Source: Mycobacterium spongiae (GTDB lineage Bacteria > Actinomycetota > Actinomycetes > Mycobacteriales > Mycobacteriaceae). Taken from it: a stretch of DNA of 64,000 nucleotides. How positions within the stretch are numbered: position 1 is the first letter of the stretch; each line of letters starts with the position of its first letter. The position numbers and the translations under genes were made by a program. Shown here piece after piece: positions 10,701 to 19,983 of this stretch. The notes under the pieces were generated by a model, which was given only the letters and a program-made list of their open reading frames with translations, was not told the DNA's origin and did not search any database. The DNA is taken from contig NZ_CP046600.1 in assembly GCF_018278905.1 (NCBI RefSeq), positions 5,270,001 through 5,334,000 on the forward strand, written 5' to 3'.

Positions 10701-13700
10701 CCATACAACGTGAAAGTGTCGGTGCCCGTACGGGTCAACCACACCTGTAACCGAGTGGCCGCGCTGGCATAAAGACACACCCCGGTAAAAGCGAACGGAA
10801 GCCGCGCCGACGGCCGGTCGGACTCATCGTCGGTCCCGGCGCCGAGCATGACCGCTAAGGGCTGTAACGCAGCATCCAGCAACGCCGGGTGAAGACCATA
10901 ACCGGTGATATCGGTATCCGCCGGCAACGCCACTTCGGCGTAAACATGGTCAGGATCAGCCGGATCATGAGCAATACCGCGCAACGAACGAAACAGGGAA
11001 CCGTATTCCAAACCATGGGTCGCCAACTGCTGATAGAAACTGTCGACATCAACAGCGTCAACAGGCACCGCCGCGCCCGGAGAGCCACCCGCAAGACCCT
11101 GATCGGGACCCAACACACCGCTGGCATGACGCACCCACCCCGTACCACGGTCATGATCACCACGGCGGGCATGCACCGTAAACGAACGCCGCCCACCCTC
11201 ACCGGCGGCAGCCACCACGATCTGCACATCGGTCGGGGCGTCGTCGGTAAGCACCAGCGGGGCATGCAAAACCAACTCATCAATCACCGGACAATGCACA
11301 TAATCACCGGCCTGCAACACCACATCGACCAACGCGGCCCCCGCCAACACCACCGCACCACCCACCCGATGACCGGCCAACCACCCCTGCGACCCGATCG
11401 ACAACCGACCACTGGCCACAACCTGATCTTGATCAGCCAACGCGGTAATCGCCCCCAACAACGGATGCTGCGCACGGTCCAACCCGGCCCCGCTGACATC
11501 ACCACCCAACCGCGGGGTCAGCCAATACCGACGACGCTGAAACGCATACGTCGGTAACTGCACCACCTGGGCCCCTGGATACAGCACCGGCCACGACAGG
11601 ACATGACCGTGAACATGCAGCCGACCCACCGCAGTGCTCAAGGCATCCAGATCACCGCGATCCCGATGCAACGTGGGAACCACCACCGAGGCGCCGCGCC
11701 CACCCCCATCACTGCACGCATCAGCGATCGCAGCGGTCAGGACCGGATGCGACGACAACTCCACAAACACCTGATCGCCAGCGGCCAACAACCCCGCCAC
11801 CACGTCATAAAACCCGACCCGCTCACGCAGGTTGGCATACCAGTAATCCGCGGTCATCACCGTGGTGTCCAACGGCTGACCCGACACCATAGAACCCACC
11901 GTGGAATACACCGGGACACGCGCCGGCGCCGGGGCCAGCCCCGCCAGATCCTCCACAAGACGCTGCCGCAACGGTTCCACCTGAGAGCAATGCGAGGCGT
12001 AATCCACCGCGATCGGCCGCACCTGGACGTTGTCAGCCTCACAATCAGCAACGAAGCGCTCCACCGCCGCGCACTGGCCACTAACCACGGTCTGCGTCGG
12101 ACCGTTAACCGCAGCGATCTCAACCTCATCGCCATAACGCCCCAACCGCGGACCCAGCTCATCAACACCCAGCAACACCGACGCCATACCCCCGGCCCCG
12201 GACAGATCCCCAAGCGCCGCACTACGCAACGCCACGATCTTGGCGGCCTCACTCAACGAGAACACCCCAGCCACATAAGCCGCGGCGATCTCACCCTGGG
12301 AATGCCCCACCACCGCATCAGCGCTCACCCCGTAACTGATCAGTGTTCGAGCCAGCGACACCATCACCGCGAACAACACCGGCTGGACCACATCCACCCG
12401 ATCCAGCGCCGGAGCCGCCGGATCACCACAAATCACCCCACGCACCGACCAACCCGTATACACACCCAACGCCTGATCACACTCATCAATCGCGGCCGCA
12501 AACACCGGATGCTCGGCATACAACCCCGCGGCCATACCCGCGTACTGCGCCCCTTGACCAGGAAAAACGAACACCGTCTTACCCGCCAACGCCCCCTGCT
12601 GATGATGCTGGATCAACCCCGGATGAGATTGACCATCACCCAACGCGTCCAACCCCGCCAACAACTCAGCACGAGGATCAGCACTATCAGCCGGGACCAC
12701 AACCACCGCCCGATACGGATGATGCGTACGAGTCGTGGCCAAGCTATACGCCACATCACCCAAATCCAGACCAGGATGACCACCCACATACCGACCCAAA
12801 CGATCAGCCTGAGCACACAAAGCCCCAGCACTACGCGCCGAAACCGGCCACACCCGCAACACCGGCGTGCCCGCCGCGGGTGGCTCTGTGGTCACGAGCT
12901 CGGGTTCAACGGCAGGGGCGCACGCTTCTTCGAGCACCATGTGCACGTTGGTGCCCGAAATGCCGAAACTAGATACTCCGGCACGGCGCACCCGCGCGTG
13001 GGTATGGGGCCAGAGTCGAGACTGTTGGAGAAGGGCGAGTCCGCTGTCTTCCCAGACGATTTGTTCGTTGGGCGTCTGGGCATGCAGAGTTTTCGGCAAG
13101 CGCTCGTGTTGGAGGGCCAACACGATTTTCATCACACCCAGGACACCGGCGGCCGCTTGCGAGTGGCCAATGTTGGATTTCGACGAGCCCAACCACAACG
13201 GGTGTTGCGCGTCGCGGGTGGGCCCGAACACCTTCATCAGTGCGTCGGCTTCGATCGAATCCCCTAGCGGGGTGCCAGTGCCATGAGCCTCGATGACATC
13301 AACCTGATCCGGGCCGATCCCGGCGTTGGCGAGGGCCTGGGTGATCACCTGTTGTTGAGCGGGCCCATTGGGGGCGGTCAACCCCATGCTGCGCCCGTCC
13401 TGGTTGACCGCCGAGCCGCGAATCAGGGCCAATACCTGATCGCCGGCGCGTTGAGCGTCCGAGAGCCGTTTGAGCACCAAGATCCCGGCGCCCTCCGACC
13501 AACCGGCACCGTCGGCCGTATTCGAAAACGCTTTACACCGGCCATCTGGGGCCAATCCACGAAGGCGGCTGAACTCCACAAACGTCGACGGTGTGCTCAT
13601 GACCTGGACACCACCGGCCAAAGCCATGGTGCACTCGCCCGAGCGCAAGGCCGAAGCCGCCAAGTGCAGTGCCGTCAACGACGACGAACACGCGGTATCG

Positions 13701-14275
13701 ACCGTTATCGCCGGACCATGCAAATCCCACAGATACGACACCCGCCCCGACAGCACACTCGAAGTCCGTCCGGTCAGGCGGTAACCGTCCAACTCCTCCA
13801 ACGAAATCGCATCGAGTCCGTAGTCCGAGCACTGGGCACCTAGATACACCCCGGTAGCCGACCCACCAAGAGAATCCGGAGGCAGGCCCGCGCGCTCCAG
13901 GGCTTCCCATGCCACTTCGAGCACCAGTCGTTGTTGCGGGTCCATGGATATTGCTTCGCGCGGTGAGATTCCGAAGAATTCGGCATCAAAGGACTCCACA
14001 TCAGATACGAATCCGCCTTCACGGGAATAGGTCTTGCCCACCGCATCCGGATCCGGATCGAAAAGGGTTTGCGCATCCCAACGGTCGGAAAATGCTCCGA
14101 TGGCATCGCGACCGTCATCAAGCAACGACCAGTAGCCCTCGGGGTCGGCGACACCTCCAGGCGTGCGACAAGCCATCGCGATAATCGCAATGGGCTCGTC
14201 AGCATCAATCGTCGCTGCACCCTGGTTGATCGGTTGCGCCACCGCCGCAACCCCTGCACGTCCAGCCCCGATCAC
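7736..14275 (-). CDS. Single-module type I polyketide synthase (PKS-A)
   Basis: 2179 residues, GTG start overlapping the FAAL stop (GTGA). Order: KS 27-450 (Cys196, His331 in HGTGT, His371 in NIGHSQ), AT about 560-880 (Ser659 in GHSQG; YASH at 759-762, methylmalonyl type), DH about 935-1200 (His969; Asp1134 in DAALQ), ER about 1430-1745 (NADPH motif near 1571), KR about 1755-1945 (GGTGTLG 1758-1764, LDD 1843-1845, Ser1886/1887, Tyr1900), ACP with Ser2065 in LGIDSL. The last 80 residues (IRRLIASIPVQTLRDEGVLD and ISEMDLGHLVNLAM) look like a C-terminal docking domain for PKS-B. There is no N-terminal docking helix, so it probably takes its starter from the ACP fused to the upstream FAAL. The DH motif has Ala where Pro is usual (HRVGGAVVLA). 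Expected step: condense the starter with methylmalonyl-CoA and reduce fully. Confidence 0.95.
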   Translation of the reverse strand: MIGAGRAGVAAVAQPINQGAATIDADEPIAIIAMACRTPGGVADPEGYWSLLDDGRDAIGAFSDRWDAQTLFDPDPDAVGKTYSREGGFVSDVESFDAEFFGISPREAISMDPQQRLVLEVAWEALERAGLPPDSLGGSATGVYLGAQCSDYGLDAISLEELDGYRLTGRTSSVLSGRVSYLWDLHGPAITVDTACSSSLTALHLAASALRSGECTMALAGGVQVMSTPSTFVEFSRLRGLAPDGRCKAFSNTADGAGWSEGAGILVLKRLSDAQRAGDQVLALIRGSAVNQDGRSMGLTAPNGPAQQQVITQALANAGIGPDQVDVIEAHGTGTPLGDSIEADALMKVFGPTRDAQHPLWLGSSKSNIGHSQAAAGVLGVMKIVLALQHERLPKTLHAQTPNEQIVWEDSGLALLQQSRLWPHTHARVRRAGVSSFGISGTNVHMVLEEACAPAVEPELVTTEPPAAGTPVLRVWPVSARSAGALCAQADRLGRYVGGHPGLDLGDVAYSLATTRTHHPYRAVVVVPADSADPRAELLAGLDALGDGQSHPGLIQHHQQGALAGKTVFVFPGQGAQYAGMAAGLYAEHPVFAAAIDECDQALGVYTGWSVRGVICGDPAAPALDRVDVVQPVLFAVMVSLARTLISYGVSADAVVGHSQGEIAAAYVAGVFSLSEAAKIVALRSAALGDLSGAGGMASVLLGVDELGPRLGRYGDEVEIAAVNGPTQTVVSGQCAAVERFVADCEADNVQVRPIAVDYASHCSQVEPLRQRLVEDLAGLAPAPARVPVYSTVGSMVSGQPLDTTVMTADYWYANLRERVGFYDVVAGLLAAGDQVFVELSSHPVLTAAIADACSDGGGRGASVVVPTLHRDRGDLDALSTAVGRLHVHGHVLSWPVLYPGAQVVQLPTYAFQRRRYWLTPRLGGDVSGAGLDRAQHPLLGAITALADQDQVVASGRLSIGSQGWLAGHRVGGAVVLAGAALVDVVLQAGDYVHCPVIDELVLHAPLVLTDDAPTDVQIVVAAAGEGGRRSFTVHARRGDHDRGTGWVRHASGVLGPDQGLAGGSPGAAVPVDAVDVDSFYQQLATHGLEYGSLFRSLRGIAHDPADPDHVYAEVALPADTDITGYGLHPALLDAALQPLAVMLGAGTDDESDRPSARLPFAFTGVCLYASAATRLQVWLTRTGTDTFTLYGADPMGAPVIKIDTITLRAVPDTVSAGVAASTSGAGPLELGWVAAPDGLSADVSDTVSWAVLGDGCDGLLAGVGDVVSYPDLDAVTSFPELMVWGIPATDAAAADAADAVDAVVLERVHGVTQDTLARLQDWLARAETTSTHLVVVTRHAVSVGVYDRAPDLAHAAVWALLHVAQNEHPGRITLIDTDTSAATADRVTALIAAVGCSSAEPHLAVRDGVVFLPRLSPARALTAPPTPDWQLMTTGKGDLANLELTPVQPATTLASGQIRVQIRAAGLNFHDVVVALGAITDEGLGVEAAGVVIDTADDVVGVQPGDAVMGLFPNNAFAPTAITDHRMVVAVPSGWSYSQAASIPVAFLTAYTTLVDIAQLCAGQRVLIHAGAGGVGQAAIQLASHLGAEVFATAHPSKHHLLRHLGIGDDHIASSRDLDFVEKFSALTGERGMDVVLNSLRGEFVDASLQLLGSQGCFIEIGKTDVRGADDITAAHPNVGYHVYDLATIPAPQLHQTWPALVDMLNRGVLTALPTTSYGLLRAAHAFRDMSQGRHSGKIVLLPPPVLDPQGTVLITGGTGTLGAVFAEHLVTTHGVRHLLLTSRRGASAPHADELAQRLTELGADVRIAACDSANPTELAALLESIPTEHRLTAVVHTAVVLDDAVVTELTPTQLDTVLAAKADAAWHLHHLTQHHDLAAFVLFSSVAATLGAPGLANYAAANAVLDALAHHRHHHQQPATSLAWGYWQTPSGMTAHLDTRDQTRFTRIGMTPISIDHGLALFDTALSYQHPNLVPAPLNPTALAALAERHSLPPMLSALITSRPHAAAADSRALTTQLANLTPEQQRATLTSLVITTTAQVLAHPDPQALDPDRPFKDLGIDSLSALELRNTLSTQTGLTLPATLAFDHPTPNTLADHLTTSLSDNSESRDDDAHDAEIRRLIASIPVQTLRDEGVLDILLGMVGDGFSSHQDHSRLTISEMDLGHLVNLAMADDGI
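7958..12867 (-). repeat. Direct repeat copy 1 (AT-DH-ER-KR-ACP of PKS-A)
   Basis: Partner of 1391-6309. Clustered differences include three changed bases near 8583-8587, turning GQGNY into GLANY beside the KR tyrosine, and two changes near 8753-8754. The rest are scattered singles. Frame is identical in both copies. Confidence 0.95.
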
Positions 14276-16473
14276 CGCGCCGCACCCCTGGCTTCCTGCG
14301 GCTGTCGCCCGTGCGAGCCACGCCGGCTCAGCATCGTCGCCAAATCCCCGACCGTGGGGTGGTTGATGACATCCACCGCACGGACTTCGGTGTCCAACTC
14401 CTGGCTTAGACGCGAGGAGAGCTCGGCGACCCCGAGCGAGTTGATGCCAAGGCCACCCAGGGGTTGATCAACGTCGATATCGGCAACGGCGATCCCCAAG
14501 ACCGCAGCCAGCTGGGAACGCACCGTGGAGCGCAGCTCATCTGCCGACGGCGTGTCGCTTCCCGGGATGGTCGAGACCGGCCTACCGGAAGGTCTTCGTT
14601 TCTCCGGTGCGGCCGGGGGCGCGGCGCCACTATGTCGGTCCTCGGAGTAGCCCTCAACCAACAGCGCCTGGGCTTGCAGGCTGCCGTCGAGCAAGCGAGC
14701 GCGGCATCGGGAACGCTGCAACTTGCCGCTGGTGGTCTTGTTCGCGCTACCTGGCGGCCCCACCACCACCACCGAGCACTGCAGCTGGTGGCTTCGCAAG
14801 ACGGTCGCCCGCACGGCATCAACCACACTGGACAACACCTGTTGCGAAGTGTCGGCATGTACCTCCACGAGCACCGCAAGGGCCTCGGCGTTGCTGTCAT
14901 CGATCGAAAAGGCCGCGATACCGCCAGCTCTGATCGCTTCGTGGCAATCGCGCAGGGCGTCCTCGATATCTTGGGGGTGGATGTTGCGACCGCCCAAGAT
15001 GAGCAGATCCTTGATGCGGCCGCACACGTATAGCTCGCCATCGTGGATAAAACCCAGATCCCCGGTTCGCAGGTAGCCGCGGTCCCCGTCAGTCCCGGCC
15101 AGCCGGGCCTGGAAGATGGCCCGGCTCTGCTCCGCCATCCCCCAATAGCCCGCGGCTTTGCTCGGCGAGTCGACCCAAATCTCCCCGACCCGCCCTTCGG
15201 CCAGCGGAACACATAGCTCCGGGTCAACGATGCGGATATCCACGTCATCGGTCGGCACGCCGCAGCCCAGCAAGACCTGACTGTCCGAGCCTTCTCCCCG
15301 AACCGCCCGCCGCTGCGTTGCCAGCAGATCCTGCTGCACCCGCACGCTCGAGCGCCCGAACAGGCTCACAGCCACAGTGTGTTCGGCAAGACCATAGGAC
15401 GGGCAAAACGCCTCCGGACGCAGCCCGGACACCGAGAAGGCCTCCAAAAAGCGTCGGGTGGTGTCTGCACGCACCGGCTCAGCACCGCTGAGCACCATCT
15501 GCAGCGAGCTCAAGTCCCAGCCGGCGCGCTGTTCAGCGGTGGTTTTCCGCACCGCCAACTCGTAGCCGAAGTTGGGGCCCGCGGTGTGAGTAGCACGCAC
15601 ACGGTCCATGAGCTCAAACCACAATGCGGGTCGCTGGATGAAGCTCAACGGCGACATCATGGTGAGCTCGCTACCGCCGGCCACCGCGCCCAAGATCACG
15701 CCGATGAGGCCCAAGTCGTGATAGGGGGGCACCCAAGCGACCGACCGACTACCCAGACCCATCCCCAGCCGGTCCCGGAGCAGATCGAGCTGATGCGCCA
15801 GGTTGCCGTGGGTGAGTATCACACCCTTGGGCGCTCCGGTGGAACCCGACGTGTATTGCAGCAAGGCCACCGTATCCGCGGTGGGGGTCCAGTCCGAAAC
15901 CACCGAGGGGACGAAGCCTGACATGCGTGTCCCGCCGAAACGGCTTGCCCGCGGCGTCACATACCAAGGAGGATCTGCGGGCCAGGCGACCTCGTTCAGC
16001 TGACGGGCCGCGGCATAGGTGCGGTCTGTGAGTACCGCCTTCGCGCCGCAGTCGGCCGCGATCCGAAGGAATTCGTCGACGGTTTTTTGGGGGTTGAGCG
16101 GGTCCGGTGGATAGACCGGGACGGGCACCACCCCGGCAGCAAGGCAACCGATGAGACCCCGCACGAAATCAAGACCCGGCGGATACGCCAACAGCACCCG
16201 ATCACCAGGCGCCAGAGCGCAACGCCGCCGCAAGAAAACGGCCACTTCGCCAATATCAGCCACCACGTCAGCGCGACTCATTGACTCAGTGACTTGCCCC
16301 TGCTCATTCACAAAGGAAGCAGCAGTGGCGTGGGGAAATCTCGCTCCAAGGTCCCAAACCCGATCAAGTAGTAGCCCATTGCCTATCCTCCAAGGCCGGG
16401 AGTGACTGCCACGGTGTCTGCTGACTCCGTAGCAATTTTTTGTTGTCTCTTCCGCCCACGTTGTTGATAACAC
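14272..16473 (-). CDS. Fatty-acyl-AMP ligase fused to an ACP (loading enzyme)
   Basis: 733 residues, GTG start. Adenylate-forming domain about 30-610: ATP motif near 204-220 (YTSGSTGAPKGVILTHGNL), the FAAL-type segment WVPPYHDLGLIG, LRTGDLGF, the hinge GRIKDLLILGGRN, and a late TSGKLQRS lysine. About 635-715 is a carrier domain with a phosphopantetheine serine in LGINSLG. FAALs activate a fatty acid as acyl-AMP and hand it to a carrier protein rather than to CoA. Here the carrier is on the same chain. Its stop overlaps the PKS-A start by 4 bp, so this is the first gene of the PKS operon and very likely primes it. Chain length of the starter cannot be read from the sequence. Confidence 0.93.
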   Translation of the reverse strand: MLSTTWAEETTKNCYGVSRHRGSHSRPWRIGNGLLLDRVWDLGARFPHATAASFVNEQGQVTESMSRADVVADIGEVAVFLRRRCALAPGDRVLLAYPPGLDFVRGLIGCLAAGVVPVPVYPPDPLNPQKTVDEFLRIAADCGAKAVLTDRTYAAARQLNEVAWPADPPWYVTPRASRFGGTRMSGFVPSVVSDWTPTADTVALLQYTSGSTGAPKGVILTHGNLAHQLDLLRDRLGMGLGSRSVAWVPPYHDLGLIGVILGAVAGGSELTMMSPLSFIQRPALWFELMDRVRATHTAGPNFGYELAVRKTTAEQRAGWDLSSLQMVLSGAEPVRADTTRRFLEAFSVSGLRPEAFCPSYGLAEHTVAVSLFGRSSVRVQQDLLATQRRAVRGEGSDSQVLLGCGVPTDDVDIRIVDPELCVPLAEGRVGEIWVDSPSKAAGYWGMAEQSRAIFQARLAGTDGDRGYLRTGDLGFIHDGELYVCGRIKDLLILGGRNIHPQDIEDALRDCHEAIRAGGIAAFSIDDSNAEALAVLVEVHADTSQQVLSSVVDAVRATVLRSHQLQCSVVVVGPPGSANKTTSGKLQRSRCRARLLDGSLQAQALLVEGYSEDRHSGAAPPAAPEKRRPSGRPVSTIPGSDTPSADELRSTVRSQLAAVLGIAVADIDVDQPLGGLGINSLGVAELSSRLSQELDTEVRAVDVINHPTVGDLATMLSRRGSHGRQPQEARGAAR

Positions 16474-16839
16474 ACTCGACTCCTGAATTTGGTTTAGCCG
16501 GATTTACGGATGGTTGTTTTATCCGTTGGCTTCGATGGCCCAAGATTAGCAGTTACATCGAGAATGTTGGGTGAGAATTTTCTCACGACGATTTAATATT
16601 GGAGTGCAAATTAGGGCCTAATCTAGGCAAACTTTGAATTTAGAAATCTAGGTGAACTGTTAATTTAGAATATAGCCGGATTTTCCGGATGGCCATGGGG
16701 TTGCGCCGCTATTTGCGAAGGTTTCAGTGGCAGCGACCAGACAATATCCCGTCAAACTGGATGAAAGCGTCGTGCGGCGATCCTTCGCGGCCGTGTCCAC
16801 CGCGACCGAACGCGGCACCGCACCCCCACCAAGCGGGTG
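16474..16839. other. AT-rich intergenic region between PKS operon and glpK
   Basis: No gene is supported in these 366 bases. About 16500-16680 is far richer in A+T than the rest of the window. It holds a near repeat (TAGCCGGATTTACGGATGG at 16495 and TAGCCGGATTTTCCGGATGG at 16674), two AATTTAGAA copies, and the palindrome listed separately. It should contain the promoter of the FAAL-PKS operon on the minus strand. The part next to glpK is ordinary G+C. Confidence 0.6.
16571..16586. promoter_or_regulatory. Palindrome upstream of FAAL-PKS operon
   Basis: GTGAGAATTTTCTCAC has 7-bp perfect arms around TT and lies about 98 bp upstream of the FAAL start. Size and symmetry fit a dimeric repressor site. 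No regulator gene is adjacent, so the binding protein is unknown. Confidence 0.4.
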
Positions 16840-18393
16840 CTAGGACACGTCGACCCAATCGAGAGTCCGCTGTACCGCCTTGCGCCAACCCGCATATCCA
16901 GCGGCACGCTCGTCGGCGGTCCACGTCGGCGTCCACCGCTTGTCTTCTTGCCAGTTGGCCCGCAGATCAGAGGGATCGGCCCAGAACCCGACCGCCAAAC
17001 CCGCCGCGTAGGCCGCACCCAGCGCTGTCGTCTCGGCGACGACCGGCCGCACCACGTCTACGCCGAGCACATCAGCCTGGATCTGCATGCACAGGTCGTT
17101 GCCGGTGATGCCACCATCGACTTTCAGGACCTCCAGCCGCACGCCGGAGTCCGCTTCCATCGCGTCGACCACGTCGCGGCTCTGGTAACAAATCGCCTCC
17201 AGCGTCGCACGGGCCACGTGCGCGTTGGTATTGAACCGTGACAATCCCACGATTGCTCCGCGGGCATCGGAACGCCAGTACGGGGCGAACAGCCCCGAGA
17301 ACGCCGGCACGAAGTACACCCCGCCGTTGTCGGCGACCTGACGGGCCAGCGACTCGCTCTGCGCGGCGCCGCTGATGATACCCAGCTGGTCGCGGAGCCA
17401 CTGCACCGCCGAGCCGGTCACCGCGATCGAACCCTCAAGAGCGTAGACGGGTTTGGCGTTTCCAAACTGGTAGCAGACCGTTGTCAACAGGCCGTTGTTG
17501 GATCGCACGATCGTTTCGCCGGTGTTCAGGAGCAGGAAATTGCCGGTCCCGTAGGTGTTTTTGGCTTCCCCCGCCGCCAGGCAGACCTGACCGACCATCG
17601 CTGCATGCTGGTCGCCGAGCACACCAGTCAGCGGAATCTCGCCTCCGACGGGCCCGGTTTCGGCGGTGACGCCATACGGCTCCAGGGGAGACGACGGCGC
17701 GATAGCCGGCAGCATCGCCCGCGGTATGGAGAACAACGACAGCAGCTCGTCGTCCCAGTCCAACGTCTCGAGATCCATCAGCATGGTCCTGCTGGCGTTG
17801 GTGACATCCGTGACGTGCACTCCCCCGCGGGGACCGCCGGTCAGATTCCACAACAACCAGGTATCTGGGGTGCCGAACAAGGCATCGCCGGTTTCCGCGG
17901 CCGCGCGCACCCCGTCGACATTGTCCAAGATCCACTGCAGCTTTCCGCCGGAGAAGTAGGTGGCCGGCGGCAGGCCCGCCTTGCGGCGGATCACCTCGCC
18001 ATGACCGTCTCGCTGCAGTGCCGATGCAATGCGGTCGGTGCGGGTGTCCTGCCAGACAATCGCATTGTAGTAAGGCCTGCCGGTGCGCTTGTTCCAGACC
18101 AGCGTCGTCTCGCGTTGATTGGTAATCCCCAGCGCTGCAATATCTTTCGACGAAAGATTAGCGGAGTTGAGCACGGAGATCAGCACCGACGCGGTGCGCT
18201 CCCAGATCTCGACGGGGTTGTGCTCTACCCAACCGGCCCGGGGCAGGATCTGCTCGTGCTCAAGCTGGTGGCGGGCCACCTCGGCACCGTCGTGATCGAA
18301 GATCATGCAGCGGGTACTGGTGGTGCCCTGGTCGATGGCGGCTATGAAATCAGGGAACTCGGCCAACTGCGCTCCTCGGGTGACTTCAGACAC
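16840..18393 (-). CDS. glpK: Glycerol kinase
   Basis: 517 residues, same length as H37Rv GlpK. FGGY-family sugar kinase, which phosphorylates glycerol with ATP to glycerol 3-phosphate in the cytosol. Visible: N-terminal ATP motif [12 protein letters not shown], substrate segments [12 protein letters not shown] and [17 protein letters not shown], and the C-terminal DGGITGND nucleotide loop. It sits alone on the minus strand, divergent from the GCS2-like gene with 98 bp between them. Codons 187-191 read GGT CCC CGC GGG GGA, so the seven-base homopolymer reported for phase variation of glpK in M. tuberculosis is interrupted here. Confidence 0.97.
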   Translation of the reverse strand: MSEVTRGAQLAEFPDFIAAIDQGTTSTRCMIFDHDGAEVARHQLEHEQILPRAGWVEHNPVEIWERTASVLISVLNSANLSSKDIAALGITNQRETTLVWNKRTGRPYYNAIVWQDTRTDRIASALQRDGHGEVIRRKAGLPPATYFSGGKLQWILDNVDGVRAAAETGDALFGTPDTWLLWNLTGGPRGGVHVTDVTNASRTMLMDLETLDWDDELLSLFSIPRAMLPAIAPSSPLEPYGVTAETGPVGGEIPLTGVLGDQHAAMVGQVCLAAGEAKNTYGTGNFLLLNTGETIVRSNNGLLTTVCYQFGNAKPVYALEGSIAVTGSAVQWLRDQLGIISGAAQSESLARQVADNGGVYFVPAFSGLFAPYWRSDARGAIVGLSRFNTNAHVARATLEAICYQSRDVVDAMEADSGVRLEVLKVDGGITGNDLCMQIQADVLGVDVVRPVVAETTALGAAYAAGLAVGFWADPSDLRANWQEDKRWTPTWTADERAAGYAGWRKAVQRTLDWVDVS

Positions 18394-18491
18394 TGCATGT
18401 AATCGTCCATGATGGTCTACCCCCTCGAACGGTCCGCGGCTACCCTCGCGACCACTTGCGTTGTGGCCAGTAAACCTGTTGCATCGGCGAT

Positions 18492-19964
18492 GTGGGGGAA
18501 GAGGTCGGGCGCACCACGTATAACCGCGAACAGCGCCGGGAATACCGGCGCAAGGTGCAGCTGTGTTTGGACGTCTTCGAGACGATGCTTGCGCGGTCCA
18601 ACTTCGATTGCGACCGCCGGCTCACCGGCATGGAGATCGAATGCAACCTTGTCGACGCTGACTACCAGCCAGCCATGTCGAATCGCTTGGTGCTCGACGC
18701 CATCGCCGATCCGGCCTATCAGACCGAATTGGGCGCCTACAACATCGAATTCAACGTGCCACCCCGCCCCTTGCCAGGACATACCGGCCTGGCGCTAGAA
18801 GCAGAAGTTCGTGCCAGCCTCAACCATGCCGAAACCAAAGCTAATTCCGGCGGGGCGCACATCGTCATGATCGGCATACTGCCCACCCTGATGCCGGAAC
18901 ACCTGACCGATGGCTGGATGAGCGAGTCGACGCGGTATGCAGCCCTTAACGCGTCCATCTTCCGCGCCCGCGGCGAAGACATTCCCATTAACATCGCCGG
19001 CCCGGAGCCGCTGACCTGGCACGCCGCATCCATCGCACCCGAATCCGCCTGCACCAGCATGCAATTGCACTTGCAGGTTTCCCCGGCGGATTTTCCGGCC
19101 AATTGGAACGCGGCGCAGATACTGGCCGGACCGCAGCTGGCTCTGGCCGCGAACTCGCCGTTCTTCTTCGGCCACCAACTGTGGTCGGAAACCCGCATCG
19201 AGCTGTTCACCCAGTCCACCGACACCCGCCCCGAGGAGTTGATATCGCAAGGGGTGCGGCCTCGAGTGTGGTTCGGCGAACGTTGGATCACCTCGATAGT
19301 CGACCTTTTCAGAGAGAATCTCCGCTACTTCCCCAGCCTGCTGCCCGAAGTGTCCGCCGAGGATCCCGTCGCCGAACTCGCGGCTGGACGCAGCCCGCAG
19401 CTCTCGGAACTGCGGCTGCACAACGGCACGGTGTACCGATGGAATCGGCCGGTGTACGACGTTGTCAATGGGCGGCCGCATTTGCGATTGGAGAACCGGG
19501 TGCTGCCCGCCGGGCCGACGGTTGTTGACATGCTGGCGAATTCGGCCTTCTATTACGGCGCGCTGCGCAGCATGTCCGAAGCGGACCGCCCCCTGTGGAC
19601 GCAGATGAGCTTTGCCGCCGCGCACGAAAATTTCCTGGCAGCCGCCCGATACGGCATGGATGCTCGGCTGCACTGGCCGGGCCTTGGCGAGGTCACGACG
19701 CAGGAATTGGTGTTGGACACGTTGCTACCGATGGCACAGGAGGGCCTGCGTCGGTGGGGTGTCGACGCGGAGGTCCGAGACCGGTTTCTGGGTGTCATCC
19801 AGGGTCGCGCGGAAACCGGCTGCAACGGTGCGCGTTGGCAAGTGTCCACCGTGCGCTCCCTGCAAGACCGCGGGCTGGCCAGGCCGGCGGCGCTAGCCGA
19901 GATGCTGCAACGGTACTGCGAGTACATGCACGCTAACGAGCCTGTGCATACCTGGCCCACCTAG
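18492..19964 (+). CDS. GCS2-family carboxylate-amine ligase-like protein (Rv3698 type)
   Basis: 490 residues from a GTG start. An earlier ATG at 18490 is out of frame. The segments [29 protein letters not shown] and [12 protein letters not shown] match the glutamate-cysteine ligase fold (GCS2-like ATP-dependent carboxylate-amine ligases) and the product of Rv3698. The acidic residues of MEIE and IEFN would bind Mg-ATP in such enzymes. The substrate is unknown. It lies 19 bp before a methyltransferase gene, the order seen in H37Rv (Rv3698-Rv3699), so both may act in one small-molecule pathway. It should not be confused with egtA at 33-34 kb, the true gamma-glutamylcysteine ligase of the ergothioneine operon. 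Confidence 0.85.
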   Translation: MGEEVGRTTYNREQRREYRRKVQLCLDVFETMLARSNFDCDRRLTGMEIECNLVDADYQPAMSNRLVLDAIADPAYQTELGAYNIEFNVPPRPLPGHTGLALEAEVRASLNHAETKANSGGAHIVMIGILPTLMPEHLTDGWMSESTRYAALNASIFRARGEDIPINIAGPEPLTWHAASIAPESACTSMQLHLQVSPADFPANWNAAQILAGPQLALAANSPFFFGHQLWSETRIELFTQSTDTRPEELISQGVRPRVWFGERWITSIVDLFRENLRYFPSLLPEVSAEDPVAELAAGRSPQLSELRLHNGTVYRWNRPVYDVVNGRPHLRLENRVLPAGPTVVDMLANSAFYYGALRSMSEADRPLWTQMSFAAAHENFLAAARYGMDARLHWPGLGEVTTQELVLDTLLPMAQEGLRRWGVDAEVRDRFLGVIQGRAETGCNGARWQVSTVRSLQDRGLARPAALAEMLQRYCEYMHANEPVHTWPT

Positions 19965-19983
19965 CGGCGCGTAGGTTGAAATC

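Noticed and set aside
1..16473. Mycolactone synthase locus
   Set aside because: Shares the near-identical module feature, but the FAAL-ACP loader, the all-methylmalonyl full reductive modules and the chromosomal setting next to glpK do not fit what is known of mls genes. Similarity only by analogy.
16474..16839. Insertion sequence remnant
   Set aside because: Near repeats flank the AT-rich DNA, but no transposase frame or terminal inverted repeats with target duplication were found.
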